Origin: a virus
Reading direction: 5' to 3' (one strand)
Length of the DNA: 64,000 nucleotides
Virus record (IMG/VR): IMGVR_UViG_3300044956_000431
Coordinates: 1-64,000 of that record
Below the pieces are notes generated by a model, which was not told the origin of the DNA, did no database searches, and was given only the letters and a program-made list of their open reading frames with translations. This document shows positions 39,970 through 48,878 of this stretch, piece by piece; within the stretch, counting starts at the first letter, position 1, and each line of letters starts with the position of its first letter. The position numbers and the translations under genes are program-made.

Positions 39970-42282
39970 TTAAATTTTACAACTATCGCAGTCGGCATCA
40001 TCTGCGATCATTATGTCAGGTGCTTGGATCAGGATTTCTTGTCGATTAATTCTGTCAACATCTATTTCTCCTGACCCGTCATAGGTATTGAAGTAATAGA
40101 GTTGCTTGCCGCCATACTTATAAAACATGATCATATGCTTGAGCATTTCGCTCATTGGAATCTTTTCATCATCAAAGAATTGCGGATTATAGCTGGTGTT
40201 TACACTGATACCTTGGTCAATGTATTTCTGTAACATTGCCATGATCTTCAAGTAACCTTCGGGCGACTTCTGATCCCACAGCAGTTCGTATTTGTTTTTC
40301 AATCTGCGGTATTCGGGAACCACTTGTTTGAGCACACCGTCCTTGCTTTGTTTCACTGTGACATAGCTACGAGGAGGTTCTACTCCATTGGTCGAGTTTG
40401 AAATCTGTGCTGATGTTTCTGCTGGCATCAACGCCATTAGCGTGGAGTTGCGAATACCCGTTGTCTTGAGTTGTTTGCGAAGTTCTGCCCAGTCTACTAC
40501 ATCAACGTGTGGCACCAGCTCGTCAACTTCACGCTTGTAAGTATCCACAGGAAGGATACCGTCACCGTACTTGGTTTCGTTGCTCTTGGGGCAAGCACCA
40601 AACTCACGTGCAAGATCTGCTGATGCTTTGATCAAATAGTATGACCAGTACTGTGCCCAACGATCTACCACAGGCAAGGCTGCTGGATCACTGTAGCTCA
40701 GATCATTCTTGGCCAGCCAGTAGGCAAAGTTAATGATTCCAACTCCCAACGGACGTCGTGCTTCTGTGGCCAACTGTGCGGCAATGATAGGATAGTTTTG
40801 ATAACTCAACAGTGCATCAAGTCCGCGCACTGACAGTGTGCAGGCTTTTTCCATGTCTTCAGGATTACGGAACACACCCCAGTTGATTGCACTTAGTGTA
40901 CACAAGGCAATCTCACCATTCTCATCATGTACATCGTCTAGAGGTTTGGTTGGCAACGTGATCTCACAGCAGAGGTTGCTCATTTTAACAGGCGCCAAGT
41001 CTGGTTTGAATGATCCGTGAGTGTTGGCGTGATCAACGTTTTGTAAGTACACACGACCCGTGTCCTTACGTTCTTGCATGAAAGCAGTAAACAGGTCAAT
41101 GGCTTTGACTTTTTTCTTACGTAGTTTGGTATTGCGCTCAGCTGTTTCATACAGCTCGCGGAATCGATCTACGTCTGAGAAGAAAGCTTCATACATCTCT
41201 GGCACGTCATGCGGCGAGAACAAGGTAATGTCGCCGCCCATGAGCAATCGTTCGTACATGACTTTGTTGAACTGCACACCGTAGTCCATGTGACGCACAC
41301 GATTGTCTTCAGTGCCTTTGTTGTTTTTAAGCACTAGAAGATCTTCAACTTCATAGTGCCAGATTGGGTAATAGAGAGTGGCGGCTCCATTGCGTACACC
41401 GCCTTGGCTACACGAGCGGGTAGCTGCCTGAAACATTTTGTAAAAGGGAATAACACCTGTATGGTATGCATCACCATTGCGAATAGGTGATCCTAGCGCA
41501 CGAATGCGACCGCCGCCAATGCCAATGCCGGCTTTTTGGCTCACATACTTTACAATACTAGACGATGTAGCATTGATCGAATCCAGACTGTCTCCTGTTT
41601 CAATCAACACACAGCTTGAGAACTGGCGCATGGGAGTACGCACACCGGCCATCACAGGAGTGGGCAGACTCACTTGATGCTGACTAATGGCATCATAGTA
41701 TTCGCGAACCCACATCATGCGGCTGTCTTGGGGATAGTGCTGGAACAAGGTGGCTGCGATCAACGCATAGGCCATCTGCGGTGTTTCAAAGATTTCTTTG
41801 GTCACTCTATTCTGTACAAGATACTTGCCACGGAACTGTTCCATGGCTGCATAGGTCAACTGCTCGTCGCGATCGTGACGAATGAAACTGTTGATGCGCC
41901 GCCATTCATTTGCGTTATATACTGTAAGCAACTCATTGTCATAGAATCCAGCAGCCACATTTTTCTTCACAAGATCAAGGATGTGCCAAGGCTGGAACTG
42001 ACCATAGACTTGTTTGCGAAGATGATAGCAAATCAATCTGCCAGCCACGTACTGATAGTTAGGAGTTTCTTCCGTAATCAAGTCTGCCGCGCTCTTGATC
42101 AGTGTTTCTTGAATGTCTGCTGTTTTGATTCCGTTGTAAAACTGTATGTGTGATTTGATTTCAACTTGACTGGCCGAAACTCCTGTGATACCTTCTGTGG
42201 CCCAAAACACCACTTTATGCAGTTTCTCTAAATCCAGTGGCTCCCGTCGTCCGTCTCTTTTTGTTATTTGTATTTGTGTCAT
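39970..42282 (-). CDS. nrdA: Class Ia ribonucleotide reductase alpha subunit
   Basis: The full enzyme of 770 residues: N-terminal ATP-cone (ITKRDGRREPLDLEKLHKVV), RRQFSSCVLI-like active-site Cys (QFSSCVLIETGDS), SNLCCEITLP, STLMALMPAETSAQIS and the C-terminal redox pair CDSCKI. It reduces ribonucleoside diphosphates. Operon order is nrdA, nrdB, aldolase, glutaredoxin. The ATP-cone suggests allosteric activity control is kept, which is not always the case in phage enzymes. Confidence 0.97.
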   Translation of the reverse strand: MTQIQITKRDGRREPLDLEKLHKVVFWATEGITGVSASQVEIKSHIQFYNGIKTADIQETLIKSAADLITEETPNYQYVAGRLICYHLRKQVYGQFQPWHILDLVKKNVAAGFYDNELLTVYNANEWRRINSFIRHDRDEQLTYAAMEQFRGKYLVQNRVTKEIFETPQMAYALIAATLFQHYPQDSRMMWVREYYDAISQHQVSLPTPVMAGVRTPMRQFSSCVLIETGDSLDSINATSSSIVKYVSQKAGIGIGGGRIRALGSPIRNGDAYHTGVIPFYKMFQAATRSCSQGGVRNGAATLYYPIWHYEVEDLLVLKNNKGTEDNRVRHMDYGVQFNKVMYERLLMGGDITLFSPHDVPEMYEAFFSDVDRFRELYETAERNTKLRKKKVKAIDLFTAFMQERKDTGRVYLQNVDHANTHGSFKPDLAPVKMSNLCCEITLPTKPLDDVHDENGEIALCTLSAINWGVFRNPEDMEKACTLSVRGLDALLSYQNYPIIAAQLATEARRPLGVGIINFAYWLAKNDLSYSDPAALPVVDRWAQYWSYYLIKASADLAREFGACPKSNETKYGDGILPVDTYKREVDELVPHVDVVDWAELRKQLKTTGIRNSTLMALMPAETSAQISNSTNGVEPPRSYVTVKQSKDGVLKQVVPEYRRLKNKYELLWDQKSPEGYLKIMAMLQKYIDQGISVNTSYNPQFFDDEKIPMSEMLKHMIMFYKYGGKQLYYFNTYDGSGEIDVDRINRQEILIQAPDIMIADDADCDSCKI

Positions 42283-42289
42283 CGCTATC

Positions 42290-42721
42290 TCAGTTAATTT
42301 TCTTTACTACCACTTGTGAATCTACGCTCCTCTTTATGCTTACTTGTGTGGATGTCATATTTAACAACTCCCCCGATGCCCAATTCAGGATATATTTTCC
42401 CCCGTTCACTAGAACTAAATTGTCCCCGGAATCACCATTGTCGGCTATGTGCATGGCGGTTATGTCAGATCTTCCGGTCATTTGGATAGTATACACTATG
42501 CCCAGAGCTTTTGCAAGACTGCAAAAGTGATTGTCAACCAATAACTGCCAAGGATCTGGCCAATCATGCAAATCGTCCCAATGCAAATAATGATTGACCA
42601 TGGGTGCCTGTTGCCACCAATCATTGATGGCCAACAGTGCTTGATCGATTGGATTATTTTGGTTGGCAGTGCGTAGTTCTCTCCACTGAACCAACCGTTC
42701 TTCATAACGGTCAGACCACAC
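42290..42721 (-). CDS. Tailspike-associated phage protein, 143 aa
   Basis: The product is acidic with the beta-rich region TAMHIADNGDSGDNLVLVNG. It begins with GTG 2 bases after the stop of the tailspike gene, so it is probably its chaperone or attached small subunit. The N-terminal half is helical with WQQAPMVNHYLHWDDLH. No domain was recognised. It ends just upstream of nrdA. Confidence 0.55.
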   Translation of the reverse strand: MWSDRYEERLVQWRELRTANQNNPIDQALLAINDWWQQAPMVNHYLHWDDLHDWPDPWQLLVDNHFCSLAKALGIVYTIQMTGRSDITAMHIADNGDSGDNLVLVNGGKYILNWASGELLNMTSTQVSIKRSVDSQVVVKKIN

Positions 42722-42723
42722 AG

Positions 42724-44343
42724 TTATCCTAGATAGCTGATGGAATATTTTAATGTGCCGCCAGTGGCAATGCCACCCAGTGTGTACTGTACGTTGATAT
42801 TGCTACCGCTTTGGGTCACACTCAATACCAAGTCTGTGGGATTGTTTTCAGTATAATCATCTGTGTAGCTCAAGGTACCTGCCGAATCATCGCTGTCTTG
42901 TGCTACCACTGTTAGTGTGCCAAAACGTATGGTTAAGTTTAAATCGTCTCTAAATCTGTATTGCATAGTAAACGCCTGTGCTTCTGCTGTATTAATAGTC
43001 ATCACAGTAGTTGGTGCACCAGTAAGATCTAGATAGACCTGGTCGCCTGCGTTTTGAATATAGGTACCAAACTTGTAACGTTCACCTTTGTCTAAGGCAA
43101 AAACTTTTTTATTATTAACCTTGATTCTAGGCTCAACAATGTTGAACGCTTCATCTCGCTCAAACATGTCTCCTAGCGACACGTTGTTGTCATTTTGTAT
43201 GTCAACGATGGGTGCTGTGGGAGTCTGGTTACCGCCCTGGAAGTTTGTGGCCACATCCAAGAAGATGTTATAGCCAGTCATGTTGTTTTCAACAGCACCA
43301 ATAATGATGCCTTCTTGCGCTATATTATCAAACAGATTATGCAACACACGGAAGCCTACAGGTCCGCCGTTGACGGGTGCACCTGTGCCTAACAATATGC
43401 CTTGGTACAGTACATTGAACTTAGAGTTTTGTACGGTCACGCCCTGTATCTGCTGGTCTGCGTTAAATGCATAGGTCATGCCTGTGTAGTGGCAAAAATC
43501 AAACGTGATGGTGTTGGTAATATAACTCACAGTGCTGGCAAATCTCACACAGACAATGTTGGCCGTGGTTACATCGCCGGCATTGTTTTCAATGTAACTC
43601 TGACTAAAAGGACCTCGAAAGCTAACGTTTTGAAAGGTGATCTGTTCAGCGTCTTCAACCAAGAAAAGATCAACTTCTTCGTTGCTTTGGAAACCCATGT
43701 TGTAGATTTCAATGTTCTGTGGAGGTGCGGCACCATTGTTACCAATGTTTACACCTGTTTGCTGTAGACTGTCAGCAGTGCGAGCCGCATAAGATGCCAC
43801 TGTAGAGTCATCTCTAGCAACAAGGAATATGATAGAACTGTCACCACCTTCGCCATATAGTTTGGCGTAAGGCGGAATGTTAATGGTCTCATTGACAAGA
43901 TACACACCAGCTGGAAAAAACAAACTACGGCGCACTTGTGGATTGGCTTCGCGACAGAACATCTGGAACAGCGCACGATTGATAGCATCTGTATCGTCGG
44001 TTTCTCCGTCTCCAGTGGCACCAAAGTCCTTGACTGATGCCATTTCGTCCAGTACCGACTGTAGGGTACGTTTTACAGGATTGCTGGATGTGGGACCTGT
44101 TTGTACAGTGTATCCACCAGCTTCGCCTTTGTAGGTATAGAGTCCGGCGATAGCAAATATGTCAGAATACTGTGTGAGTATTTCAGTGTTGCCAATGGCA
44201 GGTGCACCTTCTTGTATGGTGCCGTTACCAATGAAAAGCCGACGCTCGTCAATGACCCAGCCAAACTCTGCACCTGCTAGTTGCGGTAAGTTTTCACTGA
44301 GTCCTTTGCGCTGGGTGATACGTGATATCTGAACTATTGCCAT
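42724..44343 (-). CDS. Tailspike with pectate-lyase-like beta-helix, 539 aa
   Basis: The N-terminal segment (VQISRITQRKGLSENLPQLA then GAEFGWVIDERRLFIGNG) is a virion-attachment domain shared by many phage fibres. The centre opens with DFGATGDGETDDTDAINRAL, the entry strand of a right-handed parallel beta-helix, followed by many beta repeats and a C-terminal beta-sandwich. These proteins bind or cleave host polysaccharides. GGAGA precedes the ATG and a CTAAATAC late-type promoter lies upstream. Confidence 0.8.
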   Translation of the reverse strand: MAIVQISRITQRKGLSENLPQLAGAEFGWVIDERRLFIGNGTIQEGAPAIGNTEILTQYSDIFAIAGLYTYKGEAGGYTVQTGPTSSNPVKRTLQSVLDEMASVKDFGATGDGETDDTDAINRALFQMFCREANPQVRRSLFFPAGVYLVNETINIPPYAKLYGEGGDSSIIFLVARDDSTVASYAARTADSLQQTGVNIGNNGAAPPQNIEIYNMGFQSNEEVDLFLVEDAEQITFQNVSFRGPFSQSYIENNAGDVTTANIVCVRFASTVSYITNTITFDFCHYTGMTYAFNADQQIQGVTVQNSKFNVLYQGILLGTGAPVNGGPVGFRVLHNLFDNIAQEGIIIGAVENNMTGYNIFLDVATNFQGGNQTPTAPIVDIQNDNNVSLGDMFERDEAFNIVEPRIKVNNKKVFALDKGERYKFGTYIQNAGDQVYLDLTGAPTTVMTINTAEAQAFTMQYRFRDDLNLTIRFGTLTVVAQDSDDSAGTLSYTDDYTENNPTDLVLSVTQSGSNINVQYTLGGIATGGTLKYSISYLG

Positions 44344-44360
44344 TCTTGTCTCCGATCACG

Positions 44361-44366
44361 TATTTA
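44361..44366 (-). promoter_or_regulatory. Late-type CTAAATAC promoter of the tailspike
   Basis: Minus strand GCTAAATACG. Predicted start near 44355 gives a 12-base leader holding GGAGA before the ATG at 44343. Confidence 0.55.
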
Positions 44367-45074
44367 GCTGGTCAAGTAGTAGAGATCCACACGCTTGTTC
44401 CACTCATTTTTCCAGTGCGCAAACTCTTCTTTTTCTATCACAAACTCCTGATATTCGGGGGTTGTATAGGTGTTGTCTTCCAACAGTTTGGGCTGGGCAG
44501 CCATCAAAATTACGCCCGTGTCTATGTCTGTGCCATGCATGTGATCATGAGCTTGTGCATAGGCCGCCAGTTGAATGAAGTAATCGCTGATCCATTCACG
44601 ACGTTTGGGTTTGTTTGTTTGTTTAAAGTCCATGATTGCAGGACGCCCTTTCCAGATACCAACACAGTCTGTGGTCCCTGCGTACAGTCCTGAATAATAC
44701 AGCGGAACTTCGCTGCCCCAGTATTCGTCAACATTGCACAGTCCCTGGAGTATGACTTCTGCAGCCATGAACCACGACGGGTGTGCAAAAGGATTGCCTG
44801 GCAAAGGTTTCATATCATCGCTGAGAATATAACGTTCAAGATAAGCATGCATTCTCGTGCCACGATTGGCGGCTTCTGTGGTAATAGTCTGTGCCTGTTG
44901 CTCGCCCACTCGCTTTTTCCAGTTGGCCAAAGCTTCACGTTGTTCTGCGGGCTTGGTTCGGTCTAAAATAGTTGTTACCGAAGGAACTTTTGAGCCATCG
45001 GGTAGACAATAGTGTCGTTTGCCTTCTAGTGTAGTGCGATCCAACGGTGCATAGTTGTAGCATTGTGTTATCAT
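44364..45074 (-). CDS. RecB-like PD-(D/E)XK exonuclease, 236 aa
   Basis: The family pattern is complete: NRGTRMHAYLE, the conserved metal-binding D in GTTDCVGIWKG, then AIMDFKQTNKPK (D-(E)xK signature) and YFIQLAAYAQAHD (motif with Q). Such single-domain enzymes of T4-like cyanophages are thought to process DNA ends in recombination. The start at 45074 is set by the TAATG overlap with iscA. A longer upstream frame has no start of its own. Confidence 0.85.
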   Translation of the reverse strand: MITQCYNYAPLDRTTLEGKRHYCLPDGSKVPSVTTILDRTKPAEQREALANWKKRVGEQQAQTITTEAANRGTRMHAYLERYILSDDMKPLPGNPFAHPSWFMAAEVILQGLCNVDEYWGSEVPLYYSGLYAGTTDCVGIWKGRPAIMDFKQTNKPKRREWISDYFIQLAAYAQAHDHMHGTDIDTGVILMAAQPKLLEDNTYTTPEYQEFVIEKEEFAHWKNEWNKRVDLYYLTS

Positions 45075-45403
45075 TAAACTCGGAAACTTTCTCCGCAACC
45101 ACAGCGATCACGTTCATTGGGGTTAACAAAATCAAATCCTTCATTGAGTCCTTTACGGACCCAATCCATGATCATACCTTCAAGGTAAGGACGATGTTTG
45201 GGATCTACATAAATGCGCACACCATTGACATCATAGTGCGCTATACAGTGTTCTCGGCCCTGCTCTGTATCCACATATTCCAAAGTGTAGGCTAGCCCCG
45301 AACAACCTGTGGTTTTTACTCCAATCTTGATACCTAGACCGCGCCCACGACGTGCAATGTTTTCCTTGACTTTGCAGGCAGCTAGTTCAGTTATATTAAT
45401 CAT
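45074..45403 (-). CDS. iscA: A-type Fe-S carrier protein IscA/ErpA
   Basis: 109 residues with the cysteine set of the family: Cys34 in TTGCSGLAYT, and the Cys-x-Cys pair near the end, GCGESFRV. The intervening FDFVNPNERDRCGCG region matches A-type carriers, which hold and pass [2Fe-2S] or [4Fe-4S] clusters. The gene is separated from iscU by a glycosyltransferase-like gene with overlaps, so the three are coexpressed. The phage thus carries a scaffold and a carrier but no IscS, HscA or ferredoxin in this window. Confidence 0.95.
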   Translation of the reverse strand: MINITELAACKVKENIARRGRGLGIKIGVKTTGCSGLAYTLEYVDTEQGREHCIAHYDVNGVRIYVDPKHRPYLEGMIMDWVRKGLNEGFDFVNPNERDRCGCGESFRV

Positions 45404-46392
45404 TGTTTGAAATATTTTCCAATCAAACTAGCGTAGATATCGCGATTGTAATCTGCAATAGCATTGATTTGAGTCAGCATCTTTTGTTTCTGCTCATAGT
45501 CCAAAGATGCTATACGACGTATTTCGTCTTTGATCATGTCAAAACGTTTTTCTGGGTTTGACTCTTTATCGTAGTCTTCGTTGATCCATGGATCAAAAGT
45601 CTTGAACCCTAGGCCTCTCAAATCAACTAACTGCCCCTGAGTGCCTAACAGAATAAAAGGTTTACCTGATACCAAACACTTGGCAGTTTTTTCTGTCCAC
45701 CAACCACATTCATATACATTGGTTTCTATTACAACTTCTATATGATACAATGGAAAAACATTGTGATAATCTGGCAAGCAGTTGAATCCATCTACTCGCC
45801 CATTGTATCCACCTTCGATGGTAGCATTTTTCTCTTGTCTTGATCGCAACCAATCAAGTTCTTTAACAAACCATTTCTTTACGGATTCAAATTCGTATTC
45901 TGCCCATTCAATCTTGGGTTGGAACGCCACAACACTGTGTTGTGCTATCTCTGTTTCCAAAAAATACGCCATCAAAAATCTATGAGGAGTAAATCTTCCA
46001 AAAAAGCCCCCAAACATCCTGGCGTTGGGATCTCGAATGCATTTGTCAACCTTAATGTCTCTGAGCGCCTGTGTTAAACTTGTGCTAGGTCTCGTTATCA
46101 CCGTAGCCCAGGGAGTTTCAAACAGTGGAACATGATCGTAGGTATCCAACACAAGTCTGTGTTTGGGCAGTGACATCGTAGTAGCTACATGTTCTAACAC
46201 ACGATCAAATGCTACCATCCTAAAAGGTTCTGTTTCGTGAGACAAGAATCTCACGGTGCGGGTACTGATAGTGTCGCTGAGCTGATAGAGAGTCCTATAC
46301 AGTTCTGGTAAATGATGCACATATCCGTCATGTTTGATATAATCGGTTAGACGTACAATCACTTCATTGTCTGTGACGTTTACACAATCCAT
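45400..46392 (-). CDS. Glycosyltransferase-like (exostosin-type) protein, 330 aa
   Basis: C-terminal block WWTEKTAKCLVSGKPFILL then GTQGQLVDLRGLGFKTFDPW matches the corresponding block of the protein at 19567, so the two are members of one sugar-binding family. The N-terminal 200 residues have no known domain. It lies between iscA and iscU, overlapping iscA by 4 bases and adjoining iscU by one base. The conserved TEKT and FDPWIN(E) elements suggest nucleotide-sugar binding. The acceptor is unknown. Confidence 0.65.
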   Translation of the reverse strand: MDCVNVTDNEVIVRLTDYIKHDGYVHHLPELYRTLYQLSDTISTRTVRFLSHETEPFRMVAFDRVLEHVATTMSLPKHRLVLDTYDHVPLFETPWATVITRPSTSLTQALRDIKVDKCIRDPNARMFGGFFGRFTPHRFLMAYFLETEIAQHSVVAFQPKIEWAEYEFESVKKWFVKELDWLRSRQEKNATIEGGYNGRVDGFNCLPDYHNVFPLYHIEVVIETNVYECGWWTEKTAKCLVSGKPFILLGTQGQLVDLRGLGFKTFDPWINEDYDKESNPEKRFDMIKDEIRRIASLDYEQKQKMLTQINAIADYNRDIYASLIGKYFKQ

Positions 46393-46779
46393 TTAGGCCT
46401 GATGTTTTTTACGATAATCGTCTACTGCGGCCTTGATAGCATCCTCGGCCAGGATTGAACAATGTATCTTTACTGGTGGAAGTGCTAGTTCTTCTGCAAT
46501 GGCTGAGTTTTTGATTGAACTGGCTTGGTCGAGAGTTTTACCTTTGACCCACTCTGTGACCAGACTTGAGCTTGCGATAGCCGATCCGCAGCCATACGTT
46601 TTAAATTTCGCATCTGTAATAATACCTGTAGCATCATCTACCTTTATCTGTAGTTTCATTACATCCCCGCAAGCAGGTGCTCCAACCATACCAGTACCAA
46701 CGGTAGGATCAGACTTATCAAGACTACCAACATTACGGGGGTTTTCATAGTGATCTACGACCATATTGCTGTACGCCAT
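46393..46779 (-). CDS. iscU: Fe-S cluster scaffold protein IscU
   Basis: Near-complete IscU features: Cys37 in GAPACGDVMKL, Cys63 in YGCGSAIASSS, and Cys106 in KIHCSILAEDA, with the Asp39 partner and the LPPVK sequence (residues near 100) that host chaperone HscA recognises. So the protein could assemble [2Fe-2S] clusters with the host IscS and be served by the host HscA/B. It is driven by its own strong promoter (46797-46825). AGGAGG precedes the ATG. Confidence 0.97.
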   Translation of the reverse strand: MAYSNMVVDHYENPRNVGSLDKSDPTVGTGMVGAPACGDVMKLQIKVDDATGIITDAKFKTYGCGSAIASSSLVTEWVKGKTLDQASSIKNSAIAEELALPPVKIHCSILAEDAIKAAVDDYRKKHQA

Positions 46780-46796
46780 AAGAACCTCCTTTTGTT

Positions 46797-46825
46797 ATTA
46801 TACTAGATTATTTACTTTAGGTCAA
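46797..46825 (-). promoter_or_regulatory. Sigma70-type promoter of the iscU operon
   Basis: Minus strand TTGACC, 17 bases, TATAAT. The -35 lies inside the 3' end of the upstream 111-aa gene, and the ATG of iscU is 18 bases beyond the -10. Confidence 0.75.
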
Positions 46826-47147
46826 TGGCACGTTTGGCCATTTGGTTCACGGTTTTACGGGCTTGATCCACACTCATTTTTTGATTGCTGGCATCTGGAG
46901 TTTTAGAACCTTTCCAAATAATCTCGCCGTTTTGAATAGAGTCAATGACATTGTTGAGCGGTGGTTGTACTGCCAAGGTTTCCAGGCGTTCGGCTGTCAT
47001 GTTGATACCATTCTCGTGAGCAAGACTGATAAATGCATCCACATTCATGGGTTTGATTGCGTCTGTATCTTGAGCCCGCTTGAGTAAAAAATGGCCTATG
47101 GCGGCCAGTTTTGTTGAGTCTGGATCCCGGAACTCTCGGATCAACAT
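46812..47147 (-). CDS. Phage protein of unknown function, 111 aa
   Basis: Start at ATG 47147 (TAATATG junction with the preceding stop) rather than the upstream frame. Helical, with MLIREFRDPDSTKLAAIGHF then LLKRAQDTDAI and a C-terminal SVDQARKTVNQMAKRAIDLK helix. It resembles small head-related proteins that lie beside the large, Ala-rich protein above, so it may be part of the same assembly. No domain was recognised. Confidence 0.55.
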   Translation of the reverse strand: MLIREFRDPDSTKLAAIGHFLLKRAQDTDAIKPMNVDAFISLAHENGINMTAERLETLAVQPPLNNVIDSIQNGEIIWKGSKTPDASNQKMSVDQARKTVNQMAKRAIDLK

Positions 47148-47148
47148 A

Positions 47149-48147
47149 TTATCTACGCTCTCGGCCCAGGGCCTTGGCAGGGATTTCTTCGCTGTCTTCT
47201 GGTGGAAGATTAGCATCAAGATCTAAATCTGCACTCATGTCTACTTCGCCAGTGTCAGCACCGGATACATTGCCTCCTGGAAGGGTAGGTGCGTCGGCAT
47301 CAGCATCTTGTCCTGGCACCACTGGGGCTTGGCCTGTAAGTACACCTTGTGCGGTTTCCAGCTGGGTTTTGGAACCCTGAAGTCCCTGGATGAGACCTTG
47401 TAGTGCGGTTGTGACGTCATTGTTAAACTGTTGTGCTTGATCCATGCCAACATCGTTGCGGATAGAATCTACAAGAGCAGGAAGATCTTTGAACTGCATG
47501 GCCGAAACTTGTTCGATCATTTTCTGGATCTGATCAACCATGTCTTGAGCGGCCAGAACAACTTGTGCTTGTTGTAACTCGCTGGCTTCGCGCAGTCTGC
47601 GTCCACGATGTTTTTTGCTTTCTGCGGCAGTGGCTTTTTTCAACATCTGCTGCAGACGTGACGCTGTAGCTGGATCGCTCATGGCTTTTTGTAACCCACC
47701 TAGTTGTGTGCCGAGTGCGGTACGTTGTCTAGGATCTAGTATTTTGCCTGCCACTGCTGTATCAATGGCTTTGCCAAGTAAATTGGCCTGAGCACCTTGT
47801 CCTGTGGCAGCGGCAACTTTTCTAACTCCAGCGGCTGCGGCTGCGGCTTGCTTGGGGTCTTGTTGCGCCATGGCCATGCCTGGTGCGGCGCCTGGTTGTG
47901 ATTCTTTTACGCGGCTTTCAAGAGCACGTTCCATTACCACTAGTTTGAGATAAGCTGGATTGCGCTCACTGCGATGAAACTCAGAAGTTTCGCGATATTC
48001 GCGTATCAATCCCCGTACACGTTTGAGCATGGTCTGTGCCTGACCAGGTGTCATAGTATCAATGGCCAAATTCTGACCAAAGTGGCTTTCAAAGACTTCC
48101 AGGCTTTGTTGTGTTTTGGTTTTTGATTCCAATTCTTGCAGTTTCAT
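47149..48147 (-). CDS. Ala/Gln-rich phage structural protein, 332 aa
   Basis: ATG at 48147 is chosen because AGAGGA and the CTAAATAC promoter lie right upstream, and the extended frame lacks a proper start. Sequence: helical, Ala/Gln-rich stretches (VRKVAAATGQGAQANLLGKA), a long coiled-coil centre, and an acidic tail (VPGQDADADAPTLPGGN). It resembles virion or scaffold-type proteins of T4-like marine and freshwater phages. Precise role unknown. Confidence 0.6.
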   Translation of the reverse strand: MKLQELESKTKTQQSLEVFESHFGQNLAIDTMTPGQAQTMLKRVRGLIREYRETSEFHRSERNPAYLKLVVMERALESRVKESQPGAAPGMAMAQQDPKQAAAAAAGVRKVAAATGQGAQANLLGKAIDTAVAGKILDPRQRTALGTQLGGLQKAMSDPATASRLQQMLKKATAAESKKHRGRRLREASELQQAQVVLAAQDMVDQIQKMIEQVSAMQFKDLPALVDSIRNDVGMDQAQQFNNDVTTALQGLIQGLQGSKTQLETAQGVLTGQAPVVPGQDADADAPTLPGGNVSGADTGEVDMSADLDLDANLPPEDSEEIPAKALGRERR

Positions 48148-48574
48148 CGTTGAATCCTCTTTGTTGCCAGTATTTAGCACGATTTAAACATTCTTCGAGA
48201 TGTTTTTGAGCGTATTTTAGGCGTGCCTGGCTTTCCCATAACCTATCGCTGACCACGGATTTTCTTATAGCATCTTCGCTGTGCTCTAGCGTGTATCTAT
48301 AATGAGCTATTTCGTTTTGGCGTCGCTCTATTTCCTGGTCCAGCATTAGCAGTTGGTGTGCCAATGTGTCTTTACCATACTTGTCCGCCACACACCAACT
48401 GAGAGCTACCTTGCCGGAGCTGGGTTCAGCAGCCAAAGTAGCACTGCGATATACCTGATATCCAGTGGTATTCTTCGTTATTGTATATTTGCCAAACGCT
48501 CGTATTGCATCATACAAGCGTATGATAGCGTTGGGATTGTTTAATAGATGATCTCGGGTAAGGCGTTCCAGCAT
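48089..48574 (-). CDS. Helical phage protein of unknown function, 161 aa
   Basis: Start at ATG 48574. The frame upstream is the shadow of the 86-aa membrane gene. Content: MLERLTRDHLLNNPNAIIRL then YDAIRAFGKYTITKN, and a coiled-coil region (LDQEIERRQNEIAHYRYTLE) around residues 85-115. The 3' end overlaps the following gene by 59 bases, unusual for this window and perhaps a sign of a recent extension. Function unknown, likely structural. Confidence 0.5.
   Translation of the reverse strand: MLERLTRDHLLNNPNAIIRLYDAIRAFGKYTITKNTTGYQVYRSATLAAEPSSGKVALSWCVADKYGKDTLAHQLLMLDQEIERRQNEIAHYRYTLEHSEDAIRKSVVSDRLWESQARLKYAQKHLEECLNRAKYWQQRGFNDETARIGIKNQNTTKPGSL
48171..48176 (-). promoter_or_regulatory. 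Late-type CTAAATAC promoter
   Basis: Minus strand GCTAAATACTGG upstream of the 332-aa gene. Predicted start near 48165, and a leader of about 18 bases with AGAGGA. Confidence 0.55.
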
Positions 48575-48594
48575 GAGCTGGGTCTGGCGTTCGC

Positions 48595-48855
48595 TTACTT
48601 TAAGACGTAGTGTGTGAGAAACCAGCCTATTATCCCTGCTAGGAACACTATGATCCCGATCCCCCAGTTGATCAGTCGATCCGTGTGCTTGTCGCTCATT
48701 TTTTGCATCATGCCATGGATCTCTTGAATCACTGTGTTGAGATTTATCATGTTTTGTTCTACGTTTTCCAGCTTCTCTTCCAGATACTTGTACCTCTGGG
48801 CGCATAGTTCCACGTGAGTTTCTAGACTTTTCTTTTCGATGTCCGTTGTTTCCAT
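48595..48855 (-). CDS. Membrane-anchored coiled-coil protein, 86 aa
   Basis: An N-terminal coiled coil (METTDIEKKSLETHVELCAQ, then RYKYLEEKLENVEQN) ends in a single hydrophobic helix (WGIGIIVFLAGIIGWFL, around residues 64-80). This is the shape of phage lysis-timing membrane proteins (DUF-type holins) and of small tail-associated ones. Because it lies in a block of likely virion genes and lacks a lysin neighbour, both remain open. Confidence 0.6.
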   Translation of the reverse strand: METTDIEKKSLETHVELCAQRYKYLEEKLENVEQNMINLNTVIQEIHGMMQKMSDKHTDRLINWGIGIIVFLAGIIGWFLTHYVLK

Positions 48856-48878
48856 TGGGGTCTTTCCTGGTTGACTGT

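Noticed and set aside
47149-48180. Start at 48180 for the 332-aa protein
   Set aside because: The ribosome site and late-type promoter point to ATG 48147.
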